In this document: positions 16,341 through 25,468 of the stretch, in pieces
How the letters are laid out: every line of letters begins with the position of its first letter
How positions within the stretch are numbered: the first letter of the stretch is position 1
Assembly (NCBI GenBank): GCA_947371015.1
Contig: CANBNK010000020.1
Coordinates: 1-54,886, forward strand
Length of the DNA: 54,886 nucleotides
From: Acetobacteraceae bacterium
Lineage (GTDB): Bacteria; Pseudomonadota; Alphaproteobacteria; Acetobacterales; Acetobacteraceae
Reading direction: 5' to 3'
Position numbers and translations under genes: made by a program
Notes under the pieces: generated by a model
The model's database searches: none
What the model was told of the DNA's origin: nothing
The model's input: the letters and a program-made list of their open reading frames with translations, nothing else

Positions 16341-17951
16341 ATGCTGTCGCGTCGTTCACTGCTGGCCGGGGCCGCGCTGCTGCCCGCCCCGGCGCTCGCC
16401 CAGGCCGACCAGCGGCCCAGCATCACCGTCGCGGTGCAGGCCATCAGCACCTCCGGCACGCTGGAGCCGATGCGCGAGCAGTCCAACGTCGGCTTCCGGG
16501 TGATGCCGAGCTTCGCCGAATGCCTGATCGAGATGGATTGGACGCGCACTCAGCGGCCGCGCCCGGGCTTGGCCACGGCATGGCGCCGCATCGACCACCG
16601 CACCGTGGAACTGACGCTGCGCGAGGGCGTGCGCTTCCACGACGGCAGCCTGATGACGGCGGAGGATGTCGCCTTCAGCTTCAGTGCCGCGCGCTTTGGC
16701 GGCACCGCGGCGGATGCACGCGGGCTGTTCGTCGGCACCGCGCAGCAGGCCGCCAGCAAGGTGCCGCCGCCGGAGGCCAGCGCCATCTCCCGCGCAGCCT
16801 TCCCGGCCTTCGACCGTGTGGAGGTGGTGAACGCCCAGACCGTGCGGTTCCACAACCGCGAACCCGATGTGACGCTGGAAGCGCGGCTGACCCGCACCAG
16901 CGGCTGCGTTTTCTCCCGTGCTGGCTTCGAAGCCGCGCCGTCCTGGCTGGAATGGGCGCGCGCACCGGTGGGCAGCGGGCCGTACCGCATCGCCCGCTAC
17001 CGGCCGAACCAGGACCTGGTGCTGGAAGCGCACGACCAGTATTGGGGCGGCCGCCCGCCGCTGAAGAGCATCCGCTTCATCGAGGTGCCGGACGTGGCGG
17101 CGCGGGTCAACGCCCTACGTGCCGGCGATGCCGACTTCGCCTGCGACATGCCGCCCGACCAGATCGGTGAAATCGAGCGCGACCCGCGCCTGGCGGTGCA
17201 GGGTGGCCGGATCAACAACATCCGCCTGACCATTTTCGACAAGCACCACCCCGTCCTCGCCAACCCGCTGGTGCGTCGCGCCATGACCCACGCGATCGAC
17301 CGCCAGGCGATCGTGGATGCGCTCTGGGCCGGTCGTACCGCGGTGCCGAAGGGGCTGCAGCACGAGTTCTATGGCGAGATGTTCCAGGCCGATTGGGCGG
17401 CGCCGCGCTTCGACCTGGCCGAGGCGCGCCGGCTGCTGCGTGAGGCCGGCTACAAGGGCGAAGCGGTGCCGTACCAGCTGCTGAACAACTACTACACCAA
17501 CCAGACCCCGGGCGCGCAGGTGCTGGTAGAGGGCTGGCGCGCGGCGGGCCTGAATGTGCAGATAGAAATGAAGGAGAATTGGGGCCAGATCCTCGGCCGC
17601 TTCCCGGGCCGCGGCATCTGCGACAACTCCAACACCGCCGGCTTCGGCGACCCTGTCTCCTCCATGTCGGTCTATGGGCCGGGTGGGCAGACCTGGGAGA
17701 GTGGGCAGTGGGAGAACGAGGACGCCAAGGCGGCGCTGGCGACGCTGGCGACCTCGGTGGACCATGCCACGCGGCGTGCCGCCTTCCGCCGCATGCTGGA
17801 AATCTGCGAGCGCGACGACCCCGCCTATACCGTGCTGCACCAGAACGCGACCTTCACCGCGCTGCGCAAGGGGCTGCCGTGGCGCGCCTCGCAGTCCTTT
17901 GCGATGGATTTCTCCCACCGCAACTGGGGAGCTCAGAGCGGGGTCCGTTGA
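16341..17951 (+). CDS. Family 5 ABC solute-binding protein, paralogue 3 (importer B)
   Basis: 536 aa, starting at ATG 16341 with a Tat-like leader (MLSRRSLLAG, cleavage near ALAQA). A weak AAGGATA ribosome site precedes it. It is a third paralogue of the two SBPs at the head of the operon, placed after the permeases. In the AIVDALWAGRTAVPKG block it is closer to paralogue 1 than to paralogue 2. It contains a unique stretch about 115-140 residues in (FSAARFGGTAADARG) where paralogue 1 also has an insertion and paralogue 2 is shorter. It is probably an alternative receptor for importer B. The gap after it (17952-18206) shows no terminator or other feature I can support. Confidence 0.93.
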   Translation: MLSRRSLLAGAALLPAPALAQADQRPSITVAVQAISTSGTLEPMREQSNVGFRVMPSFAECLIEMDWTRTQRPRPGLATAWRRIDHRTVELTLREGVRFHDGSLMTAEDVAFSFSAARFGGTAADARGLFVGTAQQAASKVPPPEASAISRAAFPAFDRVEVVNAQTVRFHNREPDVTLEARLTRTSGCVFSRAGFEAAPSWLEWARAPVGSGPYRIARYRPNQDLVLEAHDQYWGGRPPLKSIRFIEVPDVAARVNALRAGDADFACDMPPDQIGEIERDPRLAVQGGRINNIRLTIFDKHHPVLANPLVRRAMTHAIDRQAIVDALWAGRTAVPKGLQHEFYGEMFQADWAAPRFDLAEARRLLREAGYKGEAVPYQLLNNYYTNQTPGAQVLVEGWRAAGLNVQIEMKENWGQILGRFPGRGICDNSNTAGFGDPVSSMSVYGPGGQTWESGQWENEDAKAALATLATSVDHATRRAAFRRMLEICERDDPAYTVLHQNATFTALRKGLPWRASQSFAMDFSHRNWGAQSGVR

Positions 17952-18206
17952 GGCGGAATCGCCGAAAACGCTGAATCCCGCGATCCTCAATACGCTGGAG
18001 CAAGAGTTGTGCGCGAAAGCGAACACAACATGCTCTGGCAGGCTGGTCGCCTGAGGCGCGCTGCTCGAAAGGCGCGGAGCGGCCACTCGGCGGGAGCCCG
18101 ACCGTCATCCCCGGGGCAATCATCGGTCACGCGGCAATACCTTGCAGGCGCGGATTGACGAACGTGCCGGCGAAAACGACATGTTGCGTGCCGCAAAGGA
18201 CCGCCC

Positions 18207-18704
18207 ATGACCCCGCGCCCACCGCTGCCGCCCTTCACGCCCGAGACCGCACGCCTGAAGGTGCGCGCCGCCGAGGACGCCTGGAACAGCCGCGACCCCG
18301 CCCGCGTGGCGCTGGCCTATACGCCGGACAGCCGCTGGCGCAACCGCGCCGAGGTGTTCGCGGGCCGCGCTGCGATCGAGGCCTTCCTGACCCGCAAATG
18401 GGCGGCGGAACAGGAGTACCGGCTGATCAAGGAACTCTGGGCCTGTGCCGAGGACCGCATCGCCGTGCGCTTCGTCTATGAATGGCGCGATGCTGCCGGC
18501 GCCTGGTGGCGCAGCCATGGCAATGAGAACTGGCGCTTCGACGCGCTGGGCTACATGGCGGAGCGCCACGCCAGCATCAACGACCAACCGATCACCGAGG
18601 CGCAGCGGCTGTTCCGCTGGCCGCAGGGGCCGCGCCCGGCGGACCACCCTGGGTTCAGTGACGTCGCCCTGGCGGCGGGCGCAGCCGGCATCGCCACGCC
18701 CTGA
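18207..18704 (+). CDS. DUF1348 / nuclear transport factor 2-like small protein
   Basis: 165 aa, single SnoaL/NTF2-like alpha+beta barrel of the DUF1348 type. Signature blocks are [17 protein letters not shown] (about residues 17-33), [20 protein letters not shown], and the tryptophan/arginine-rich [20 protein letters not shown]. No signal peptide is seen, so it is likely cytoplasmic. Family function is not established; related folds act as small-molecule isomerases or binding proteins. AAAGGA lies six bases before the ATG. It stands alone, facing glnA tail to tail with the glnA terminator in between. Confidence 0.87.
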   Translation: MTPRPPLPPFTPETARLKVRAAEDAWNSRDPARVALAYTPDSRWRNRAEVFAGRAAIEAFLTRKWAAEQEYRLIKELWACAEDRIAVRFVYEWRDAAGAWWRSHGNENWRFDALGYMAERHASINDQPITEAQRLFRWPQGPRPADHPGFSDVALAAGAAGIATP

Positions 18705-18733
18705 ACGCCTGCGTCTGCCGCCGCCGCCAGCGC

Positions 18734-18774
18734 AAAAAAAAGGCCGCGGCGCAGGGGGTTCCCACGCCGCGGCC
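18734..18774 (-). terminator. Rho-independent terminator of glnA
   Basis: Read on the minus strand, a perfect 10-bp GC stem (GGCCGCGGCG at 18765-18774 with its complement at 18742-18751) encloses a 13-base loop. It is followed immediately by eight T residues (18734-18741). It lies 28-69 bases after the glnA stop. This is the clearest intrinsic terminator in the window. On the plus strand the stem is preceded, not followed, by the homopolymer, so it should act only on glnA transcripts. Confidence 0.9.
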
Positions 18775-18802
18775 GGTCTGGATGGGCTAGGCCCGCGCCA
18801 GG

Positions 18803-20221
18803 TTAGACGGAGTAGTACATCTCGAACTCAACCGGGTGCGGCGTGTGCTCGAAACGGTACACTTCCTTCCACTTCAGCTCGATGTAGCTCTCGATCTGGT
18901 CCATGCTGAACACGTCGCCGGCCAGCAGGAAGTCATGGTCGGCTTCCAGCGCGCCCAGCGCTTCGCGCAGGCTGCCGCACACCGTCGGGATGTTCTTCAG
19001 CTCTTCCGGCGGCAGGTCGTACAGGTCCTTGTCCATCGGGTCGCCCGGGTGGATCTTGTTCTTGATCCCGTCCATCGCGGCCATGGTCAGCGCCGAATAC
19101 GCCAGGTAGGGGTTCGCGCTGGCGTCCGGGAAGCGGACTTCAACGCGCTTGGCCTTCGGGTTGGTGGTGTACGGAATGCGGCAGGAAGCCGAGCGGTTGC
19201 GGGCCGAATAGGCCAGCAGCACCGGTGCCTCGAAGCCCGGGATCAGCCGCTTGTAGCTGTTCGTGCTCGGGTTGGTGAAGGCGTTCAGCGCCTTGGCGTG
19301 CTTGATGATACCGCCGATGGCGTAGAGGCACATCTCCGACAGGTCGGCATACTGGTTGCCGGCGAACAGCGGCTTGCCATCCTTCCAGATGGAAAGGTGC
19401 GTGTGCATGCCGCTGCCGTTGTCGCCGTAGATCGGCTTCGGCATGAAGGTCGCGGTCTTGCCGTAGCTGTGGGCCACGTTGTGGACGCAGTACTTATAGA
19501 TCTGCATCTGGTCGGCCATGGTCACCAGCTGGCCGAAACGGGTCCCCAGCTCGTGCTGGCTCTGCGCCACCTCGTGGTGATGCTTCTCGATCGGCAGGCC
19601 CATCTCGCCCATGGTCGAGAGCATCTCGGCGCGCAGGTCCACGTCGCCATCGACCGGGGCAACCGGGAAGTAGCCGCCCTTCACGCTGGGGCGGTGGCCC
19701 ATGTTGCCTTCCGGATAGTCCTTCATGGACGAACCGGGGCCTTCGACGCTGTCGACCTGGTAGGTGCCGAAGTTGCCGCCGGTGCCGAACTTCACGCTGT
19801 CGAAGATGAAGAACTCGGCTTCGGCGCCCACCAGCACGGTGTCACCAACGCCCGAGGACGCCACGTAGGCGGCCGCCAGCTTGGCGGTGGCGCGCGGGTC
19901 GCGCGAATAGAACTGGCCGGTCGAAGGCTCGATGATGTCGCAGATCAGGATCATCTGCGGCTTGGCCGAGAACGGGTCCATGACCGCCGTCGCCGGGTCC
20001 GGCATCAGGATCATGTCGGATTCGTTGATCGCCTTCCAACCGGCAATCGAAGAGCCGTCGAACATGAAGCCGTCGGTGAAGACGTCCTCGTTCACGGTCG
20101 AGACGTGCTGCGCGGTGTGCTGCCACTTGCCGCGCGGATCGGTGAACCGCAGGTCCACGTACTCCACACTGTGCTCCTTGATCATTTCCATGACCTTGGA
20201 GACGGCATCCTTGTTCGCCAT
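18803..20221 (-). CDS. glnA: Glutamine synthetase, type I
   Basis: 472 aa, standard GSI length. The start ATG at 20221 follows an AGGA site. An N-terminal beta-grasp domain ([14 protein letters not shown], about residues 22-35) precedes the catalytic domain. Metal and glutamate ligands lie in [10 protein letters not shown] and the [15 protein letters not shown] block, and ATP contacts in the [10 protein letters not shown] region. Tyr401 in [11 protein letters not shown] is the adenylylation site of the GSI-beta class, so control by GlnE is expected. It makes glutamine from glutamate, ammonia and ATP as a cytoplasmic dodecamer. It lies 274 bases downstream of glnB on the same strand, the usual alphaproteobacterial arrangement, and ends at a strong terminator. 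Confidence 0.98.
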   Translation of the reverse strand: MANKDAVSKVMEMIKEHSVEYVDLRFTDPRGKWQHTAQHVSTVNEDVFTDGFMFDGSSIAGWKAINESDMILMPDPATAVMDPFSAKPQMILICDIIEPSTGQFYSRDPRATAKLAAAYVASSGVGDTVLVGAEAEFFIFDSVKFGTGGNFGTYQVDSVEGPGSSMKDYPEGNMGHRPSVKGGYFPVAPVDGDVDLRAEMLSTMGEMGLPIEKHHHEVAQSQHELGTRFGQLVTMADQMQIYKYCVHNVAHSYGKTATFMPKPIYGDNGSGMHTHLSIWKDGKPLFAGNQYADLSEMCLYAIGGIIKHAKALNAFTNPSTNSYKRLIPGFEAPVLLAYSARNRSASCRIPYTTNPKAKRVEVRFPDASANPYLAYSALTMAAMDGIKNKIHPGDPMDKDLYDLPPEELKNIPTVCGSLREALGALEADHDFLLAGDVFSMDQIESYIELKWKEVYRFEHTPHPVEFEMYYSV

Positions 20222-20296
20222 GCTGATCCTGTTCCCCTGGCTGTCCCGCCGGACCCTTGGGGAGGATCCGGCTACAATGCCCCGTTGTTGACCTGG

Positions 20297-20320
20297 CGGA
20301 GGGCCGGGGCCCGGCCTCCG
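20297..20320 (-). other. Strong hairpin in the glnB-glnA intergenic region
   Basis: The arms CGGAGG and CCTCCG, extended by CCGG/CCGG with one bulged G, form a short-loop GC hairpin about 75 bases before the glnA start. There is no following T run, so it does not look like an intrinsic terminator. It may simply stabilise or process the glnB-glnA transcript. The rest of the 274-base gap (20222-20495) contains no clear second promoter that I could recognise. Confidence 0.35.
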
Positions 20321-20495
20321 AGGTAGCCGTGCCGCAAAAGCGCGGCGCGTTTCGCCAGCGGCAACCCGAGCCCTAGGCCCCGGCGCCGCCAATCTCCAGC
20401 ACCGCGTTCACCAGCCTGCGCTGGCGGCGCTGGCGCCGGCAATTCCTTCGGCGGGCAATGGCGACGACCGCGAACCCTCGCGGACGATGCCAGCC

Positions 20496-20957
<462 letters not shown>

Positions 20958-21148
20958 TCAATCCAGCGTGGACGGGGTTTCCACCGGTATTTTGGAAAAA
21001 ACAGTCCATACGAGAAGCAAAAAGGCTAAATTTTAGGCAATTTCGGCTTTTCGTTCGCGCCTTACCGCCGCAGCACCGTCCGGGAACCCCGTCGCTTGCG
21101 GCAACCCCGCGCCAAACCCATTATACCAGGGCTTAGGGGAACTTCTTG

Positions 21149-22345
21149 ATGCAGCCGCAGAACCACCTGCTTTCGGCCATTGGCACCACCATCTTCACCG
21201 TGATGAGCGCGCTGGCGACCGAACACGGCGCCATCAACCTGGGCCAGGGCTTCCCGGACTATGACGGCCCGCCGGACGTGGTGAAGGCCGCCGCCGATGC
21301 GCTGCTGGACGGCCGCAACCAATATCCGCCGATGACCGGCCTGCCGGAGCTGCGCGCCGCCGTGGCCAGCCATGCCAAGCGCTTCTACGGCATCGAGGCC
21401 GACCCGAATGGCGAGGTCATCGTCACCTCGGGCGCCACGGAAGCCATCACCGCCTGCCTGATGGCGGTGCTGAACCCCGGCGATGAATGCGTGCTGATCG
21501 AGCCGCTGTACGACACCTACCTGCCGGTGGTGAAGCTGCTGGGCGCGATCCCGAAGCTGGTGCGGCTGAACCCGCCGGACTGGGCGCTGCCCCGCGCCGA
21601 ACTGGCCGCCGCCTTCGGCCCCAAGACCAAGGCGATCCTGTTCAACACGCCGATGAACCCCTGCGGCAAGGTGTTCACGCGGGATGAGCTGGAGTTCATC
21701 GCCGGCCTGGTGGCCAGGCACGACTGCTACGCGATCTGTGACGAGGTCTATGAGCACCTGGTGTTCGACGGCATGCCGCATATTCCGCTGATGACCCTGC
21801 CGGGCATGCGGCAGCGCTGCATGCGGATCGGCAGCGCCGGCAAGACCTTCAGCCTGACGGGGTGGAAGGTGGGCTACATCACCTGCGACCGGTCGCTGGC
21901 GCCCAATGTGGCCAAGGCGCACCAGAACCTGACCTTCACCACCGCGCCCAACCTGCAACGCGGCGTGGCGGTGGGGCTGATGAAGGACGACAGCTATTTC
22001 CACGGCCTCAGCACCAGCCTGCAGGCCAAGCGGGACCGGCTCGGGGCCGGGCTGAAGAAGCTCGGCTTCGGCGTGCTGGACAGCAAGGGCAGCTACTTCA
22101 TCACCACGGATTTCCGGCCCTTGGGCTTCAATGGCGACGACGTGGCCTTCTGCCGCACGCTGACCACCGAAGCGAAGGTCACGGCAATTCCGGTCACGGC
22201 CTTCTATGAGGGAGCGGACGCCCCCAGCCACTACGCCCGCTTCGCCTTCTGCAAGGCTGACCATCTGCTGGATGAGGCACTGGAGCGCATGCGCGTGTGG
22301 TTGGAAGCACGAGGGCAGTTGACGGCAGCCGTCGGCAGAGGGTAA
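21149..22345 (+). CDS. PLP-dependent class I/II aminotransferase (KAT/methionine aminotransferase-like)
   Basis: 398 aa from ATG 21149, with AGGGGA 11-16 bases upstream. Fold type I landmarks are NLGQGFPDYDGPP (about residues 32-44), NQYPPMTGLPELR, TSGATEAI, NTPMNPCGKV and CDEVYEHLVFD. The PLP Schiff-base lysine is in SAGKTFSLTGWKVGY. The wording is closest to kynurenine/glutamine transaminase and the YbdL methionine aminotransferase group within COG0436. The amino donor and acceptor cannot be fixed by reading. It is transcribed divergently from glnB, so it may share nitrogen-responsive control (inference). A weak TTGCGG/CATTAT promoter-like pair with 17-base spacing lies at 21096-21124. Confidence 0.92.
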   Translation: MQPQNHLLSAIGTTIFTVMSALATEHGAINLGQGFPDYDGPPDVVKAAADALLDGRNQYPPMTGLPELRAAVASHAKRFYGIEADPNGEVIVTSGATEAITACLMAVLNPGDECVLIEPLYDTYLPVVKLLGAIPKLVRLNPPDWALPRAELAAAFGPKTKAILFNTPMNPCGKVFTRDELEFIAGLVARHDCYAICDEVYEHLVFDGMPHIPLMTLPGMRQRCMRIGSAGKTFSLTGWKVGYITCDRSLAPNVAKAHQNLTFTTAPNLQRGVAVGLMKDDSYFHGLSTSLQAKRDRLGAGLKKLGFGVLDSKGSYFITTDFRPLGFNGDDVAFCRTLTTEAKVTAIPVTAFYEGADAPSHYARFAFCKADHLLDEALERMRVWLEARGQLTAAVGRG

Positions 22346-22361
22346 CACCCGCGCCCTGTGT

Positions 22362-22438
22362 GGCGGCCTTAGCTCAGCTGGCAGAGCGTCGGCTTGTGGT
22401 GCCGAATGTCACGGGTTCGAGCCCCGTAGGTCGCCCCA
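22362..22438 (+). tRNA. tRNA-His (GTG anticodon)
   Basis: A full cloverleaf can be folded. The acceptor stem is GCGGCCT/AGGTCGC with the encoded extra G at position -1 (22362) opposite C73, the identity mark of tRNA-His. D-arm GCTC/GAGC, anticodon stem TCGGC/GCCGA around loop TTGTGGT (anticodon GTG), and T-arm ACGGG/CCCGT with loop TTCGAGC are all present. The CCA end is genomically encoded. It is a single isolated tRNA gene between the aminotransferase and the SDR gene, with no integrase or duplicated 3' end nearby. Confidence 0.97.
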
Positions 22439-22518
22439 GACTTTTCCCTCCCCGATTTCCTCTCCCCCTCAGTCGCTGCCGGCGGCAGGATGCGCAGCAT
22501 CCAAGGGAGGGTTTCCAA

Positions 22519-23304
22519 ATGCAGTTATCCGTAGCCGGCCGCGCCGCGCTCATCACCGGCGGCTCCAAGGGCCTCGGCCTGGCCATGGCCAAGGCCTTCG
22601 CCGAAGCCGGTGGCCATGTCGCCATGGTCGCGCGCGGCACCGAATCGCTGGCCAAGGCGGAAGCCGAAGTGAAGGCCGTGGCGCCGGGCGTGAAGGTCAT
22701 CGGCATCTCCGCCGACATCAGCACCGCCGTCGGCTGCCAGCAGGCCTTCAAGGCCGCGGCGGACCACATGGGCAAGGTCGATATCCTGATCAACAACGCC
22801 GGCACCAGCCAGCGTGGCGCCTTCCTCAACGTCACCGATGAGTTGTGGCAGAACGACCTGGACCTGAAGCTCTTCGCCGCTGTCCGGCTGTCGCGCCTGG
22901 CGATTCCGGGCATGACCGAGCGCAAGTGGGGCCGGATCATCAACGTGCTGAACATCGGCGCCAAGGCACCCCCCGGTGAGGGCGCGCCGACCGCCGTCTC
23001 CCGCGCTGCCGGCATGGCGCTGACCAAGGTCATCGCCAACGAGGTGGCCAAGCACAACATCCTGGTGAACGCGCTGCTGGTCGGCATCATCGAGAGCGAC
23101 CAGTGGGTCCGCCGCCACGCGTCGGAGCAGCGCAACATCACCTGGGAAGAATGGAAGGCCGAGATGGGCAAGCCGGTGCCGATGGGCCGCCTCGGCAAGG
23201 CCGAGGAGTTCGCCGCCACCGCGCTGTTCATGTGCAGCGAGGCCGGCGGCTACATCACCGGCACCGCGCTCAACGTGGATGGCGGCCGCAGCCCGGTCGT
23301 CTGA
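22519..23304 (+). CDS. SDR family protein with degenerate catalytic motif
   Basis: 261 aa; start ATG 22519 with GGGAGG nine to fourteen bases upstream. The Rossmann nucleotide motif TGGSKGLG (13-20) and NNAG (92-95) are intact, as is the C-terminal GTALNVDGGRSPVV. The usual Tyr-x-x-x-Lys is replaced by Thr158-Ala-Val-Ser-Arg162 (PTAVSRAAG), and the catalytic Ser position reads LNIGAK. It therefore probably binds NAD(P)H but may lack classical SDR chemistry. I recall similar VSRAAG-type SDRs in other Proteobacteria, so this looks like a subfamily rather than a broken copy. It is monocistronic, just after tRNA-His. Confidence 0.9.
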   Translation: MQLSVAGRAALITGGSKGLGLAMAKAFAEAGGHVAMVARGTESLAKAEAEVKAVAPGVKVIGISADISTAVGCQQAFKAAADHMGKVDILINNAGTSQRGAFLNVTDELWQNDLDLKLFAAVRLSRLAIPGMTERKWGRIINVLNIGAKAPPGEGAPTAVSRAAGMALTKVIANEVAKHNILVNALLVGIIESDQWVRRHASEQRNITWEEWKAEMGKPVPMGRLGKAEEFAATALFMCSEAGGYITGTALNVDGGRSPVV

Positions 23305-23322
23305 TCCCGCCGGGGCGGTGCC

Positions 23323-24594
23323 TCAGGTGGCCCGCCCCCGCAGATGCGCCAGCGCGGTGTCGATCCGCACCAGGCTGGCGCCGTCCTGGTTCAGCGCGAA
23401 GACGGCGATCCCCGCCTCCTTCCGCGCCACCCGGCCAGTGACCGTGCTGTCGCCGCCTCCTGGCCGCTGCCGGCGGCGGCGCGCAGCACGTCCTGGCTCA
23501 GCGTGCCGGTCTGGTCGGCCGCGGCGACCATTTCTTGCATGGCCTGGTCGGTGGCGCGGGCGACGCTTTGCGCCCTGGTGGCTATCTCCTGCGTCGCGCG
23601 GCCCTGTTCATCCATCACCTGGGCAATGCCTGAAGCGATTTCCTCCACTCGCCGCACCGTGTGGACGATGCTACCGATGGCCTCGCAGGCTTGGTCGGTG
23701 GAGCCCTGCACCGCGGCGATCTTGCCGGCGATATCCGCGGTGGCGCGGGCGGTCAGCGCTGTCAGGTTCTTGACCTCTCCGGCGACCACGGCGAAGCCCT
23801 TGCCAACATCTCCGGCGCGGGCGGTCTCGATCGCCGCGTTCAGCGCCAGCAGGTTGGTGCGGCCGGCGACATCCTCGATCAGCCGCACCACGGCGCCGAT
23901 CTCCCGCGCATGGCCGCTCAGGCCGTCGGGTCTGTGCGGTTGACTGCGCCAGCGGCCGGGCGATGCCTTGCGCCAGCAGCATGGCCAGTAGGCCGACGAG
24001 GACCGCCGCGCCCAGTGCCTCCCCGCCCGCGACCAGCCAGATCCGGCGCTGCGCCGCGCAGGTCGGCCACATACAAGCCGGAGCCCACCACCCAGCCCCA
24101 GGGGGCGAAGGCGCGGACAAAGGATAGCCTTGCCCCCGGTTCCTGCGCCCCGGGCGCGGCCAGAGGTAGCTGACCACATCGCCTTCCGGCTTTGCCTGCG
24201 CCGCCGCCACGAAGGCGCGGAACAGCTGGAAACCTTGGGGGTCGGCCATCCCGCCGATATCCGTGCCGTGCAGGTCCGACCGGAACGGGTGCATCACCAT
24301 CCGCGGCTGGTGGTCGTTCACCCAGACGTATTCCTGGCCCTGGTAGCGCAGCGTCCGCAGCGCGGCCAGGGCGGTCCGCTGGCCCTGTTCCAGCGTGGCG
24401 CGGCCGGCCTTGACCTCGGCTTCCTGCCTGGCGGCGATGCCGATGGCGCTGTCCACCACGGCCCGCAGCAGCGTGGCCCGCTCAGTTTACATCTGGCTGG
24501 AGCGGCCGAAGGCGGAGACCACGGCCAGGGCCAGGGCCAGGGCCAGCAGCGTGATGCCATGGATGCGAAGCGCGATGGGCAGGCGACGGAGCAT
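23323..24594 (-). pseudogene. Methyl-accepting chemotaxis protein remnant (sCache-type sensor), multiply broken
   Basis: The ATG at 24594 opens an N-terminal membrane helix (LPIALRIHGITLLALALA, encoded by a GGCCAG hexamer repeat). It ends after 35 codons at an in-frame TAA, where the same frame resumes with TERATLLRAVVDSAIG. The single Cache-like sensor ([16 protein letters not shown]) reads well until SYLWPRPG. Frame changes then occur near 24150 and again near 24065. After GIARPLAQS the HAMP and first half of the signalling domain are missing; reading resumes at [12 protein letters not shown], followed by the intact chemoreceptor tip [16 protein letters not shown] final frame change near 23450 leads to a residual C terminus ending at 23323. 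Stop, frameshifts and deletion together indicate a dead gene rather than one sequencing error. Confidence 0.85.
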
Positions 24595-24697
24595 TCAGGG
24601 GCCTTGTCTGGGTTCAGCCCAGGATGCCCAGCGGTCCATGAAGTATCACTGAAGGATGCCGCTGGACCCCGGGGCCGCACCCCCATATGCCCAGGCG

Positions 24698-25468
24698 ATG
24701 GAATGGCAGGCCCCCGCCGTGGTGCTCGGCATCCGCCCCTATGGCGAATCTGGTGCCCTGGTATCGCTGTTGACCGAAGCCCATGGCCGCCATGCCGGCC
24801 TGGCCAAGGGTGGGGCGAGCCGCGCCCAGGCGCCGGTATGGCAGCCCGGCAACCTGGTGGAGGCCCGCTGGGTCGGCCGGCTGGCCGACCAGCTCGGTGC
24901 CGTTTCCGCCGAAATGGTGCATCCCGCCGCCGCGCTGGCCATGGCGGACCCGATGGCGCTGGCGCTGCTCTCGGCGGCCTGCGCGCTGGCGGAGACCGCG
25001 CTGCCGGATCGCCAGCCGCACCCCCGCTGCTTCCACGGCCTGGTTGCCCTGCTGGCGCGGCTGCCCGGCGGGGCGCTGAGGCTGCTGCCCGACTACATCC
25101 GCTGGGAAGCGCTGCTGCTGGAGGAAATCGGCTATGGCCTGGACCTTTCGGCCTGCGCGTTGACCGGCACGGCCGAGGACCTGGCCTGGGTCTCCCCCCG
25201 CACCGGCCGGGCGGTGTCGGCGGCAGCCGGGGAGCCCTGGCGCGACCGGCTGCTGCCGCTGCCCGCCTTCCTGCTGGCTGAGGACAGGGCCGGCGCGAAC
25301 GACCCCTCGGGGCCGCGCGACTGGCTTGCGGGGCTGCGGCTGACTGGCCATTTTTTGGGACGTAATGCCTATGAAAACCAGAACAAAGCGCTACCTCAGG
25401 GTCGCATGATGCTGCTAGATAGGGTGGCTGGGCTGGCGGCTGACTCTGTGCGAGGAATAGATGCCTGA
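24698..25468 (+). CDS. recO: DNA repair protein RecO
   Basis: 256 aa from ATG 24698, giving the family's usual start MEWQAPAVVLGIRPYGE. The N-terminal OB-fold covers about residues 1-80, with HAGLAKGGASR as the typical loop. A helical C-terminal domain follows (FHGLVALLARLPGG, YIRWEALLLEEIGYGLDLSACALTG). An in-frame upstream ATG at 24656 would add 14 unconserved residues. RecO loads RecA at SSB-coated gaps in the RecFOR pathway. Its 3' end overlaps the parC start by 8 bases, so the two are co-expressed. Confidence 0.94.
   Translation: MEWQAPAVVLGIRPYGESGALVSLLTEAHGRHAGLAKGGASRAQAPVWQPGNLVEARWVGRLADQLGAVSAEMVHPAAALAMADPMALALLSAACALAETALPDRQPHPRCFHGLVALLARLPGGALRLLPDYIRWEALLLEEIGYGLDLSACALTGTAEDLAWVSPRTGRAVSAAAGEPWRDRLLPLPAFLLAEDRAGANDPSGPRDWLAGLRLTGHFLGRNAYENQNKALPQGRMMLLDRVAGLAADSVRGIDA

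Noticed and set aside
17952-18206. Possible terminator or small gene after importer B
   Set aside because: Only a 4-bp GGCG/CGCC stem with a short A run was found, and the small frames there have no ribosome site or conserved content.
22362-22438. tRNA-His as integration site of a mobile element
   Set aside because: No integrase, no duplicated tRNA 3' end and no base-composition change on either side.
24150-24180. Programmed frameshift in the chemoreceptor
   Set aside because: The gene also has an internal stop, further frame changes and a missing HAMP region, so decay explains it better.
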